Shown piece by piece: positions 52,085 through 60,887 of a DNA stretch of 64,000 nt. Numbering within the stretch: the stretch's first letter is position 1; every line of letters starts with the position of its first letter. This stretch comes from Nonomuraea jabiensis (GTDB taxonomy: Bacteria; Actinomycetota; Actinomycetes; Streptosporangiales; Streptosporangiaceae). The translations under genes and the position numbers were made by a program. The DNA is taken from positions 8,134,501-8,198,500 of the forward strand of contig NZ_JACHMB010000001.1 of the NCBI RefSeq assembly GCF_014204795.1, written 5' to 3'. The notes under the pieces are model-generated. The model was not told the origin of the DNA and did not search any database. It saw only the letters and a program-made list of their open reading frames with translations.

Positions 52085-52957
52085 ATGCGATCCACCTTCA
52101 ACCGCTCGTCGTCGCCCACGTTCGTGCTGGTCCACGGCTCCGGCACGAGTTCCTTCATGTGGGCTCCCGTCCAGCGCGAGCTGGCGTTGCTCGGTCACCG
52201 CAGCTTCGCCGTCGATCTGCCGGGCCATGGCCTCGACGCGCAGTACCCGCTCGCCTACCAGGCCCCCCAGGACCTCGACACGTGGGCGGTCGAGCCGTCC
52301 ACGCTGGCCGGGGTCACCCTGCAGCACAACGTGGACGCGGTCGTCGACGTGGTCCGGCGCGTGGCGGAGCACGGGCCCGTGGTGCTGGTGGCGGCCAGCC
52401 TCGGCGGCCTCACCATCAGCGGCGTGGGCAACGCGGTCCCCGAGCTGGTGAGCCGGCTCGTCTACATCTCCGCCTGGTCGTGCGTGCAGCGTTCCAACCC
52501 GATCGAGTACATGCAGGAACCGGAGTTCGCCGACAACCTGATGGGCCCGCTGTACGCGTTCAACGTCGGCGACCCCGCTCAGCTCGGTGTCGGCCGGGCC
52601 AACTACCGCACCGCGGACGCGGAACTGCTCGACGCGCTCAAGGCCGCGACCATGGCCGACGTCACCGACGAACAGTTCCGCGCCTTCCTCAACATCCTGC
52701 AGCCGGACGAATCGATCGCGGTGATGACGGCCGACGCCCGCGTCGACGCCGGCACCTGGGGCACGATCGCCCGCACCTACATCCGCCTCACCGGCGACCG
52801 ATCCCTCCCGGTGGCCATGCAGGACAGGCTGATCGCCGAAGCGGACGCCCTGACGCCGGGCAACCCGTACGACGTGCACACCCTGGACACGTCGCACGTG
52901 GGGTTCCTGTTCAGGGCCGATGAGGTGGCCGCCATCCTGGACAAGGCCGCGATCTAG
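52085..52957 (+). CDS. Alpha/beta hydrolase
   Basis: 290 aa. FVLVHGSGTSSFMW forms the oxyanion loop, VAASLGGLTISG holds the nucleophile Ser (AxSxG type), and DTSHVGFLF the catalytic His, so the triad is complete. No signal peptide. It resembles plant-type esterase/EstC-like hydrolases. A possible leader peptide lies upstream. Substrate unknown. Confidence 0.87.
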   Translation: MRSTFNRSSSPTFVLVHGSGTSSFMWAPVQRELALLGHRSFAVDLPGHGLDAQYPLAYQAPQDLDTWAVEPSTLAGVTLQHNVDAVVDVVRRVAEHGPVVLVAASLGGLTISGVGNAVPELVSRLVYISAWSCVQRSNPIEYMQEPEFADNLMGPLYAFNVGDPAQLGVGRANYRTADAELLDALKAATMADVTDEQFRAFLNILQPDESIAVMTADARVDAGTWGTIARTYIRLTGDRSLPVAMQDRLIAEADALTPGNPYDVHTLDTSHVGFLFRADEVAAILDKAAI

Positions 52958-53036
52958 CAAAGGGCGGGGGACGGCCGGCGGCCGTCCCCTTCCCTGGGCC
53001 GGAAAGGGGTGCTGACGTGGCTCGGCATCTCTGGCT

Positions 53037-53585
53037 TCAGCCCGTGCGGTAACCCAAGGCGAACTCCCACCCGGGGTACGCGCCGGAGAGCCGGGCACCG
53101 TGCCGGTCCCAGTCGCCGGCGGGCAGCTTCTCCGGCCCCTGGATCTTGACTTGCCCGGACCGGATGGTGAATCCCCAGGAGAATCCCGTGACTGCGCACA
53201 CCGTCCGTGTCGCCAGGTCGGGTGAGTAGCACAGGAAGCTGTGCGCCACCCACACCAGGTCGTCGCGCGTGTCACGGGACGGGCCGTCGAACAGCGTCGG
53301 CCGTATCCCGAAGAACCCGTAGGGCACGTTGAGATCGCCGTAGAAGCCCAGCGGGTCGGGATCGAACCCGTCCTCACCCGACTCGCCGTCCGTGCTGCTG
53401 ACGAGTTGCACCCACCCCATGAGCCCCACATAGCCCCGTCCGGGGTGCTCGATGACGGCGGTGCAGGTGGCCAGGTCGCGGGCGCCGCCGGGGAAGCGGC
53501 AGCCCAGAGCCTCTGGATCGTCGTTGGGAACGACCTCGATCGCGACCGTGCCGTCCATACCGCGCAAATGGAAGGGAAGGCGCAT
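53037..53585 (-). CDS. Conserved hypothetical protein
   Basis: 182 aa, soluble, beta-rich, mostly acidic. Segments such as GYVGLMGWVQLVSSTDG, NVPYGFFGIRP and DLVWVAHSFLCYSP look like a single folded domain. I do not recognise it. ATG 53585 gives MRLPFHLRGMDG. It lies 77 bp after the MenC-family gene in the same direction. Confidence 0.6.
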   Translation of the reverse strand: MRLPFHLRGMDGTVAIEVVPNDDPEALGCRFPGGARDLATCTAVIEHPGRGYVGLMGWVQLVSSTDGESGEDGFDPDPLGFYGDLNVPYGFFGIRPTLFDGPSRDTRDDLVWVAHSFLCYSPDLATRTVCAVTGFSWGFTIRSGQVKIQGPEKLPAGDWDRHGARLSGAYPGWEFALGYRTG

Positions 53586-53662
53586 GGTCGCGATCTTAGC
53601 CAACCACCAGGTGGGCGGACACGATGCCGTGGGGGCGGCTGCTCGGCCCGTGCCGCGCAGGG

Positions 53663-54763
53663 TCAGAGCGTGATCCACTCCGTGCTCGTGGTCACCGCGT
53701 CGAGCACCTCCGGGATCGGGTCCACGCCCAGGCCCGGCCCCGCGGGCACCTCCAGGTGGCCGTCGGACAGCTCGAACGGCCGGGTGATGTCGGTGGAGTA
53801 GTAGCGCCGCGAGCCGGAGGTGTCGCCGGGCAGCGTGAAGCCCGGCAGGGCGGCCAGGGCCACGTTCGCCGCCCGGCCGAGGCCGGTCTCCAGCATGCCG
53901 CCGCACCACACCGCGATCCCGTTCGCCCGGCACAGGTCGTGGATGCGCCGCGCCTCCAGGTAGCCGCCGATCCGGCCGGGCTTGATGTTGACGATCGAGC
54001 AGGAGCCGAGCGCGATGGCGGCGGCCGCGTGCTCGGCCGACTCGATCGACTCGTCCAGGCAGATCGGCGTCTTGAGCTGCTTGGCCAGCCTGGCGTGCTG
54101 TACGAGGTCGTCGTTGGCCAGCGGCTGCTCGATCAGCAGCAGGTCGAACGCGTCGAGTCGGGCCAGGCGGCGGGCGTCGCTCAGCGAGTAGGCGGCGTTC
54201 GCGTCGACCTGGAGGAGCAGGTCGTCGCCGAACCGCTCGCGCACCGCCCGGACCGGCTCCAGGTCCCAGCCGGGCTCGATCTTGAGCTTGATGCGGACGT
54301 ACCCCTCGTCGAGATAGCCGCCCACGGCGTCGAGCAGCTGCGGGATCGAGTCCATGATGCCGACCGACACCCCGCACGGCACCCGCGTGCGGGAGGCGCC
54401 GAGGAAGCGGGCGAACGATTCGCCCGCCGTCCTGAGCTGCGCGTCCAGCACCGCCGTCTCCAGCGCGGCCTTCGCCATGCGGTGGCCCTTGATGGGCTCC
54501 AGCGCGCGGCCGACGTCGTGCACGTCCAGGGTCTTCGGCAGCGCGGGCAGCAGGAAGCGCCGGATCACCTCGGCCGCGCCGTCGGTGTACTCGGAGGAGT
54601 AGAGCGGCTCGTCCATGGCCACGCACTCGCCCCACCCCTCGGCGTCCGGCGTCACCACTCTGACCAGCAGGACGTCGCGGGCCGTCTCCGTGCCGAACGA
54701 CGTGCGGAACGGCGACACCAGCGGCATCGCGATCCGCCGCAGCTCAACTCCAGTGATCTTCAC
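53663..54763 (-). CDS. menC: o-Succinylbenzoate synthase / N-acylamino-acid racemase
   Basis: 366 aa enolase-superfamily enzyme. Catalytic lysines lie in RIKLKIEPGWD and NIKPGRIGG, and metal ligands in LLQVDANAAY, LLIEQPLAND and ICLDESIES; all are present. Sequence style is that of the promiscuous OSBS/NAAAR group, which racemises N-acyl amino acids and in some species only that. The GNAT gene before it (GTGA overlap) is the usual partner in the N-succinyl or N-acyl D-to-L amino acid route, and no other menaquinone genes are nearby. Racemase is therefore the likelier role. Confidence 0.88.
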   Translation of the reverse strand: MKITGVELRRIAMPLVSPFRTSFGTETARDVLLVRVVTPDAEGWGECVAMDEPLYSSEYTDGAAEVIRRFLLPALPKTLDVHDVGRALEPIKGHRMAKAALETAVLDAQLRTAGESFARFLGASRTRVPCGVSVGIMDSIPQLLDAVGGYLDEGYVRIKLKIEPGWDLEPVRAVRERFGDDLLLQVDANAAYSLSDARRLARLDAFDLLLIEQPLANDDLVQHARLAKQLKTPICLDESIESAEHAAAAIALGSCSIVNIKPGRIGGYLEARRIHDLCRANGIAVWCGGMLETGLGRAANVALAALPGFTLPGDTSGSRRYYSTDITRPFELSDGHLEVPAGPGLGVDPIPEVLDAVTTSTEWITL

Positions 54764-55563
54764 ATCTTCTCCACTACGTAGTAGGACTTCCCGGAGAACC
54801 CCGTGACCGCGCGGCCCTCGGCCATCAGGCCGCCCAGCACGTCGCGTACGGCGTGCCGCCACGTCTTGGCCGTTCCCGGGTCCGCGCCGCGCAACCCCGC
54901 GATGTCCGCGGGCACGGCCACCAGCACCGTTCCGGCGTCCACCGGACCGGCCACCGGCCGCCCGCCCACGTCGGCGAGCGCGACCACGGCGCCCGGCGGC
55001 AGGCCGTCCGGCCCCCGCGGCTCCTCCCGCGCCAAAGCAACCTCCCGCGCCGAAGCGTCTGGCTGCGTCAAAGTCTCCACGCGGGGGTCGGACAGCGGCC
55101 AGGCGGTCAGGAGCCGGTCGGACTCGTCGCCCCGGTTGATCGCGTCGTCCATGACCCCGTAGAAGCAGGGCAGGTACTCGCGGGGCCGGGCGCCCAGCTT
55201 GGCCAGGTTGAAGTGGGCGTTGCGGCGCATCAGCGGATCGTACGTCCAGGTGATCCGCTCCAGCCCGCGCTCCAGCGCCCACCGGCGCTGGTGCAGCTTG
55301 AGCGCGAACCCGATGCCGCGCCCGGCCGCCGTCCCCGTGACGTGGGAGTGCAGGGCGTTGCCGCTGGCCAGGAACCCGATCGAGCCGCCGACCAGGCGCC
55401 CGCCGTCGAAGGCGCCCGCCACGTAGCCGCCGGCGTGCGCCAGCGCCCGCATCAGCTCGACCGTGATGGGCGGGGCGCCGGTCCCGAAGCGCCAGATGCC
55501 GTCGAACAGCGCGTCCACCTGCTCGAACTCCGCCATCTCGTGGAGTTCCCTGACCTCGACCAA
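54760..55563 (-). CDS. GNAT acyltransferase paired with the racemase
   Basis: 267 aa, of the long GNAT group (COG3375-like). FDGGRLVGGSIGFLA, GTAAGRGIGFALKLHQR (acyl-CoA loop) and ITWTYDPLMRRNAHFNLAKLG are the conserved parts. It is coupled to the MenC-family gene. An N-acyl (succinyl or acetyl) amino acid made here would be the racemase substrate, as known for related gene pairs. Confidence 0.85.
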   Translation of the reverse strand: MVEVRELHEMAEFEQVDALFDGIWRFGTGAPPITVELMRALAHAGGYVAGAFDGGRLVGGSIGFLASGNALHSHVTGTAAGRGIGFALKLHQRRWALERGLERITWTYDPLMRRNAHFNLAKLGARPREYLPCFYGVMDDAINRGDESDRLLTAWPLSDPRVETLTQPDASAREVALAREEPRGPDGLPPGAVVALADVGGRPVAGPVDAGTVLVAVPADIAGLRGADPGTAKTWRHAVRDVLGGLMAEGRAVTGFSGKSYYVVEKM

Positions 55564-55669
55564 CCTGCCGCTCCCCGTCTCGGACGTTCACAGGCGACGG
55601 TATTCGATGGCGGGGCCGCCGCGATTCGTCCGGGTTCACCAAGCGAGGGCCGGGCTTTGGTGGAAGCGG

Positions 55670-56176
55670 CTAACAGGGGGTGATGAGGAGCCTGCTGGGG
55701 GCCTCCTGGCTGAGGCGTACCGACTCCAGGGGGCCGGTCCCGGCCAGGCGGGCGCGCACCCCCTCCGCCCGTACGTCGCCGTCGAGGGAGCTGCGGCCGT
55801 CGCGGCAGATCTCCACCGCGTACGGCCCCGGCTGCGCGGCCATGACGAGGCCCGCGACGGTCGCCCCGGCCAGCGCGCCCGGATCGCTCCCGGTCCAGCC
55901 GTAGTGCCACATGCCGGCCGCCACGACGGGCGCGGCCGGGCAGCAGCCCGGCGCGGTGGCCACCACGTCGATCCCCTGGAACAGGGCCTCGGCGATCTCC
56001 TCCGCGCACGTCGCCACGAGCGTGCCCACCCGCAGCCCGGGAAGGTCGGGCATCCGGCCGCCCACCCCGTAGATGAGCTTGATGCCCGTTTCGAGAGGCC
56101 CGGGGCCGCCGTCGTGCCAGCCGCAGACCACCACGTCGAGCGACCCGGCGGAGCTCCACGTGCCGATGCGCAGCAT
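55670..56176 (-). CDS. Conserved hypothetical protein
   Basis: 168 aa, no signal peptide or membrane helix. Gly/Ala-rich with GLRVGTLVATCAEEIAEALF and DVVATAPGCCPAAPVV. I do not recognise the family. AAGGGTAG precedes ATG 56176. It heads the minus-strand group containing the GNAT and racemase and is divergent from the kinase-like gene by 60 bp. Confidence 0.55.
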   Translation of the reverse strand: MLRIGTWSSAGSLDVVVCGWHDGGPGPLETGIKLIYGVGGRMPDLPGLRVGTLVATCAEEIAEALFQGIDVVATAPGCCPAAPVVAAGMWHYGWTGSDPGALAGATVAGLVMAAQPGPYAVEICRDGRSSLDGDVRAEGVRARLAGTGPLESVRLSQEAPSRLLITPC

Positions 56177-56236
56177 GATTCTGGACTACCCTTCGCCGTG
56201 GATCATCACACACCGTCACGGGCTAGGGTGACCCGA

Positions 56237-57307
56237 GTGGAAGATGAGATCGGGCGGGTGCTCGGCGGCGCCGACGCCGTCGTCGAGCCGCTCACGCACA
56301 ACCCGCTGAACGCGGTGACCGGCGGCATCTGGCGGGTGCGCAGGGGGTCGAGGTCGGCGGTGCTCAAGGTGCTGACCCGCCGGAAGGAAGGCGGCGCGGG
56401 GTGGGGGCACTCCGACGATCCGCGACACTGGAACTACTGGCGCAGGGAGGCCGACGTCTACGCCGACGGCCTGCCGGAGCTGTGGGCGGGCTCCGGAGTG
56501 ACCGCGCCGAAGCTGCTGGAGCTGGTCGAACGCGACGACGGCGACCTCGCGCTGTGGACCGAGGACGTGGCCGGGCGGCCCGGCACCACCTGGGACCTCG
56601 GGCGCCACACGCTCTTCGGGCACCAGCTCGGCCTGGCCCAGGGGGCGGCGGGCCAGGTGGAGCGGCCGTGGGCGAGCCGGTCGTTCCTGCGCGACTACCT
56701 CGGGTCGAAGCCGGTCCCGTACGAGCTGCTGGAGGACGGCGCGGCCTGGCGGCACCCCCTGGTCGCCGAGAACTTCCCGCCGGCGCTGCGCGGGGAGCTG
56801 GTGCGGCTGCACCGGGACCGGGAGGAGTTCCTGGCCGTCCTGGAGTCGCTGCCGAGGGCGCTGTGCCACCTCGACGTGTGGCCGAGCAACGTGATCGACC
56901 GCGACGGCGAGAGCGTGCTGGTGGACTGGGCGTTCGCGGGCGACGGCGCGCTGGGGGAGGACGTCGGCAACCACATCCCGGACAGCGTGTTCGACCTGTT
57001 CCTGCCGGCCGCGCTGCTGCCCGCGCTCGACGCGGCCGTCCACGGGGCGTACGTGCGGGGGCTGCGGGACGCGGGCTGGCGCGGCGACGAGCGGCTGGTG
57101 CGGCTGGCGGTGTGCGCGTCGGCGGTCAAGTACGACTTCCTGACCCCGCTGATGCTGGCCCGGGCAGGGGAGACGCAGCTCGACTACGGCGGCGCCAGGC
57201 CCGTGGACGCGGCCCGCCGGTTCAGGGAGCGGGGCGAGGCGCTGATGTTCCTGGCGGGCTGGGCGGATGAGGCCCGCAGGCTGGCCGAGGCCGTCGGGCT
57301 TCCGTAG
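56237..57307 (+). CDS. Aminoglycoside-phosphotransferase-like kinase
   Basis: 356 aa. Kinase-like fold: CHLDVWPSNV is the Brenner catalytic loop (HxDxxxxN) and VLVDWAFAGDG the DFG-like metal motif. The N-lobe lysine is in RSAVLKVLTRR. It phosphorylates a small hydroxyl compound; genuine drug resistance is not implied. TAGGGT at 56224-56229 lies seven bases before GTG 56237, suggesting a leaderless mRNA; GTG 56228 is an alternative. It is convergent with the M24 gene. Confidence 0.82.
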   Translation: MEDEIGRVLGGADAVVEPLTHNPLNAVTGGIWRVRRGSRSAVLKVLTRRKEGGAGWGHSDDPRHWNYWRREADVYADGLPELWAGSGVTAPKLLELVERDDGDLALWTEDVAGRPGTTWDLGRHTLFGHQLGLAQGAAGQVERPWASRSFLRDYLGSKPVPYELLEDGAAWRHPLVAENFPPALRGELVRLHRDREEFLAVLESLPRALCHLDVWPSNVIDRDGESVLVDWAFAGDGALGEDVGNHIPDSVFDLFLPAALLPALDAAVHGAYVRGLRDAGWRGDERLVRLAVCASAVKYDFLTPLMLARAGETQLDYGGARPVDAARRFRERGEALMFLAGWADEARRLAEAVGLP

Positions 57308-57317
57308 CGGTCAAGGA

Positions 57318-58334
57318 CTAGCGGTCGAGGACGTGGAGGGCGTGCGGGTACGCGCCCAGCGGCACCGGCCCGTCGTCCGCGCACACCACCACGTCCGCGA
57401 CCCGGGCCCCGAACAGGTCGGGCACGTAGATGGCGGGCTCCAGGCAGAACACCATCCCCGGCTCGAACACGGCGTCCTCGCCCACCCACGGCCCCTCGTC
57501 GTGCCCCAGCCCGACGCCCCGGCCCACGTGCGCCGCCGCGAAGCGCCCGTACCCGCTGCCGTCGATCACCTCGCCCACGGCCCTGGCCACCTCGTCCACC
57601 GGCGCGCCGGGCCGCACGGCCGCGAGCCCGGCCCGGTGGGCGGCCAGCACCACCGAGTACATCGCCTCGAAGTCGTCCGGCGGCTCGGCCACGGCGAACA
57701 CCCTGGACACCTCGGCGCAGTAGCCGCCCCACCGCCCGCACACCGACACGCCCAGCGCGTCCCCGGGGTTGATCACGCGCTCCCCGGGCACGTGCGCGGG
57801 CCGCGCCGTGTGCTCCCCGGCCGCCACCCGCAGCGACAGCAGCTCCTCGCACCCCGACTCGGCCAGCAGCACCCGCAGCCGGTAGGCCATCGCCCGCTCG
57901 GTCGCCCCGAACCAGGCCAGCTCCAGCGCCTGCCCCAGCACCCCTTCCGCCGCGGCCACCGCGCGCCCGACGGCCTCGACCTCGTACGGCTCCTTGCGCA
58001 GCCGCAGCGGCCACAGCACCGAGGAGGCCGGCACGAGCTCGGCCTCGATCGCCAGCCCGAACAGCTCCCGCACCCGCATCTCCGGATCCACCCCGACCCG
58101 GCGCGCCCCCTCGGGCACCACCCCGGCCGGATCGGCGGTCTCGGCCACCACGTCCTGCGTGACCACCAGAAACTCGCCCAGGACACTTCCGAGGAAGCGG
58201 GCGTCCGGCGAGGGGCGCAGCACGAGGGCGTCCACCCCGGCCTCGTCCATGGCCGCCCGCACCGCCGCCAGCCGCGCCGCGGCGGCCTGCGGCCCGGGGG
58301 CGGCGGTGCGGGCGGCGTCGGGGACGGCTGTCAC
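57318..58334 (-). CDS. M24 (creatinase/aminopeptidase) family protein lacking metal ligands
   Basis: 338 aa with the pita-bread fold of Xaa-Pro peptidases. The order is kept (GDALGVSVCGRWGGYCAEVS, HVGRGVGLGHDEGPWV, FEPGMVFCLEPAIY), but the two metal Asp positions read Ser and Glu, and the last Glu is replaced (ARVADVVV). Creatinase has the same fold without metal, so this may be a metal-free hydrolase or a binding protein. GTG 58334 overlaps the ABC ATPase stop. It is the last gene of the peptide-transport operon. Confidence 0.8.
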   Translation of the reverse strand: MTAVPDAARTAAPGPQAAAARLAAVRAAMDEAGVDALVLRPSPDARFLGSVLGEFLVVTQDVVAETADPAGVVPEGARRVGVDPEMRVRELFGLAIEAELVPASSVLWPLRLRKEPYEVEAVGRAVAAAEGVLGQALELAWFGATERAMAYRLRVLLAESGCEELLSLRVAAGEHTARPAHVPGERVINPGDALGVSVCGRWGGYCAEVSRVFAVAEPPDDFEAMYSVVLAAHRAGLAAVRPGAPVDEVARAVGEVIDGSGYGRFAAAHVGRGVGLGHDEGPWVGEDAVFEPGMVFCLEPAIYVPDLFGARVADVVVCADDGPVPLGAYPHALHVLDR

Positions 58335-59239
58335 TTCGGCTCGTGCAGCCAGCAGGCGACCGGCCCGAACTCCGGTTCCCTCACCCGGCACACGTCCATC
58401 ACGGACGGGCACCGCGGGTTGAACCGGCACCCTCCCGGCGGATTGGCCGGATCCGGGACGTCACCGGCCAGCTCGGCGGGCAGCACCCCCATCCCGTCCG
58501 GCTTGGGGATGGCCTGGAGCAGCGCCTTCGTGTACGGGTGCTTCGGGTCCGCCCACACCTCGGCCGTGTCGCCCACCTCGACGATCTTACCGAGGTACAT
58601 GACGGCGATCCGGTCGGCGATCAGCCGTACCACGGACAGGTCGTGGCTGATGAACAGCAGCCCCGCGCCCGAGTCCACCGCCAGGTCCCGCATCAGCCTG
58701 GCCACCTGCGACTGGGCGGAGGCGTCCAGCGCCGAGATGGGCTCGTCGCCGATCAGCAGGCGCGGCCGGGCCGCCAGCGCCCTGGCGATGGCGATGCGCT
58801 GCCGCTGCCCGCCGGAGAACTCGTGCGGGTGCCGGCCGGCGAAGTCACGCGGCAGGCCGACGCGTTCCAGCAGGTCGGCGGGCGAGGTGGCGGTGTCCCC
58901 CGAGGTGCGCAGCCCGTCGGTGATCTGGTCGCCGACCCGCCGCCGGGGGTTGAGGGAGGCGTACGGGTCCTGGAAGACCATCTGGATCCCGGTCAGCTTC
59001 CTGCGCCGCAGGCCGAGCGGCGTGACCGGCTGCCCGTCGAACGCGATCGAGCCCGCGGTGATCGGATTCAGCCCGCAGACGGCGCGGGCCAGCGTCGACT
59101 TGCCGCACCCGGACTCGCCGACCAGCCCGACGACCTCGCCGGGGTTGACCGCCAGGCTGGCCCCCGCCACGGCCCGCACGGCGGGACGCCCGGGGGAGCG
59201 GTGCTCGACGACCAGGTCGTCGATGGCCAACAGAGTCAT
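58331..59239 (-). CDS. Dipeptide/oligopeptide ABC transporter ATPase (DppF/OppF type)
   Basis: 302 aa. Walker A GESGCGKST, signature FSGGQRQRIAIARAL, Walker B LLIGDEPISALD and the H-loop FISHDLSVV are complete. The C-terminal oligopeptide-transporter extension has GGCRFNPRCP with its Cys pair and CRVREPEF. It powers import with the other ATPase and two permeases. ATGA overlap with the preceding gene. Confidence 0.95.
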   Translation of the reverse strand: MTLLAIDDLVVEHRSPGRPAVRAVAGASLAVNPGEVVGLVGESGCGKSTLARAVCGLNPITAGSIAFDGQPVTPLGLRRRKLTGIQMVFQDPYASLNPRRRVGDQITDGLRTSGDTATSPADLLERVGLPRDFAGRHPHEFSGGQRQRIAIARALAARPRLLIGDEPISALDASAQSQVARLMRDLAVDSGAGLLFISHDLSVVRLIADRIAVMYLGKIVEVGDTAEVWADPKHPYTKALLQAIPKPDGMGVLPAELAGDVPDPANPPGGCRFNPRCPSVMDVCRVREPEFGPVACWLHEPK

Positions 59240-60012
59240 TGCGCCTCCGCGTCGGGTAGGGACTCCAGCAGGGAACGCGTGTAGGCGTGCTCCGGCTCCC
59301 GCAGCACCCGCCCGCGCGGCCCCGACTCCACGACGAGGCCGTCCTTCATCACGCTCACCTCGTCCGCCACCGCGGACATCACCCCCAGGTCGTGGGTGAC
59401 CAGCAGCACCGCCAGCCCGAGCTCGTCGCAGAGCCCGCGCAGCAGCCGCAGCACGCCGGCCTGCACGGTCACGTCGAGCGCGGTGGTCGGCTCGTCGGCG
59501 ATCAGCACCTTGGGGGAGCAGGCCAGCGCGATGGCGATGGCGATGCGCTGGCGCATCCCGCCGGAGAACTGGTGCGGGTAGCGCCCGTACGCCTCCTCGG
59601 CCCCGGGGATGCGCACCTTGCCCAGCAGCTCCACCGCCCGGGCCCGCGCCTCGCGCTTGTCCAGCCCCAGGTGGTGGCGCATGTGCTCGGTGAGCTGCCT
59701 GCCGATGGTCAGCATCGGGTGCAGGCTGGTCGCCGGGTCCTGGAAGACCATGGCGACCTCGCCGCCGCGCACCCGGTTCAGCTCCTTGGGCGGCAGGGTG
59801 AGCAGGTCGCGCTCGCCGAGCCGGATCGCGCCCGACACGCGGGCGCCGTGCGGCAGCAGGCCGAGCACGGCCAGCCCCGTCATCGTCTTGCCGGAGCCGC
59901 TCTCCCCGGCCAGCCCGTGGACCCGGCCGGGCTCCAGCGCGAGATCGACGCCGCGCAGGATCTCCTTGCCGCCGATCGACATCTTCAGGCCGGCGATGTC
60001 CAGAGTCGTCAC
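59236..60012 (-). CDS. Dipeptide/oligopeptide ABC transporter ATPase (DppD/OppD type)
   Basis: 258 aa. Walker A GESGSGKT, signature FSGGMRQRIAIAIAL, Walker B LIADEPTTALD, H-loop VTHDLGVM. It is shorter than many DppD proteins, lacking the C-terminal Cys extension after the SLLESLPD segment. GTG 60012 overlaps the DppC-type permease stop. Confidence 0.95.
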   Translation of the reverse strand: MTTLDIAGLKMSIGGKEILRGVDLALEPGRVHGLAGESGSGKTMTGLAVLGLLPHGARVSGAIRLGERDLLTLPPKELNRVRGGEVAMVFQDPATSLHPMLTIGRQLTEHMRHHLGLDKREARARAVELLGKVRIPGAEEAYGRYPHQFSGGMRQRIAIAIALACSPKVLIADEPTTALDVTVQAGVLRLLRGLCDELGLAVLLVTHDLGVMSAVADEVSVMKDGLVVESGPRGRVLREPEHAYTRSLLESLPDAEAQ

Positions 60013-60887
60013 AGGGCACGCTCCTTGATCGCGCGGGCCGTACGCGGGTCGAGCGCGTCCCGCAGGGTGTCGCCGAGGAAGTTGAACGCCAGCACCACCG
60101 TCAGGATCGCCAGCCCCGGGAACGTCGCCACCCACCAGCTGTCGAACACCTCCACGCCCGAGGCCACCATCGCCCCCCACTCGGGGGACGGCGGCTTGGC
60201 GCCCAGGCCCAGGAACGACAGCCCGGACAGCAGCAGCAGCGCGGTGCCGATGTCCAGCGTCGCGAGCACGAGGACGGGGCCGGTCACGTTCGGCAACACG
60301 TCCACGCGCAGCGACCGCCACACCGAGAAGCCCAGCAGCCGCCCGCTCAGCACGAACTCCCGCTCGCGCACCCCCAGCACCAGCCCCCGGGTGACGCGGG
60401 CGTACGCGGGCCAGGCCACCACCAGCACGGCCAGCACCGCGTTCGTCAGGCTGGCGCCCAGCGCGGCGGCCACCACCATGGCCAGGATCACGGTCGGGAA
60501 CGCGAACACCAGGTCCGCCAGCCGCATGATCGTCTCGTCGATCCACCGGCCGAAGTACCCGGCGCAGGCGCCGAGCAGCCCGCCGATCAGCACCGAGAGC
60601 ACGACCAGCAGCAGCGTCAGCGGGATCGACACCCGGGCCCCGTACATGACGCGGCTCAGGATGTCGCGGCCCAGCTGGTCGGTGCCGAACCAGTGCCCGG
60701 GCCCCGGCGGCGCGAGCCGCGGCAGGTCCTGGGTGAGGGGGTCGTGCGGCGCCAGCACGGGGGCGGCCAGCGCGACGACCAGCCAGACCACCGCCAGCAC
60801 GGCGCCGACCACGGCCAGCGGCTGCCGCCACGCCTCGGGCAGCCGGGCAAGCAGGCCCCTGCGGGCCAGCGGGTCCCGCCGTCTCAT
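60009..60887 (-). CDS. Dipeptide/oligopeptide ABC transporter permease (DppC type)
   Basis: 292 aa, about six membrane helices, with a basic N-terminus. The N-terminal FGTDQLGRDILSRVMYGAR box and the EAA-type loop LGFSVWRSLRVDVLPN identify the DppC/OppC permease. GLGAKPPSPEWGAM is the usual closing loop. ATG 60887 overlaps the upstream permease stop (ATGA). Confidence 0.95.
   Translation of the reverse strand: MRRRDPLARRGLLARLPEAWRQPLAVVGAVLAVVWLVVALAAPVLAPHDPLTQDLPRLAPPGPGHWFGTDQLGRDILSRVMYGARVSIPLTLLLVVLSVLIGGLLGACAGYFGRWIDETIMRLADLVFAFPTVILAMVVAAALGASLTNAVLAVLVVAWPAYARVTRGLVLGVREREFVLSGRLLGFSVWRSLRVDVLPNVTGPVLVLATLDIGTALLLLSGLSFLGLGAKPPSPEWGAMVASGVEVFDSWWVATFPGLAILTVVLAFNFLGDTLRDALDPRTARAIKERAL

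Noticed and set aside
55463..56236. Extended N-terminus of the phosphotransferase-like kinase (to 614 codons)
   Set aside because: The extra region is antisense to GNAT and the hypothetical gene. A -10 box seven bases before GTG 56237 fits a leaderless start.
56237..57307. True aminoglycoside resistance gene
   Set aside because: Only the general kinase fold is visible; such genes in metabolic operons usually act on other small molecules.
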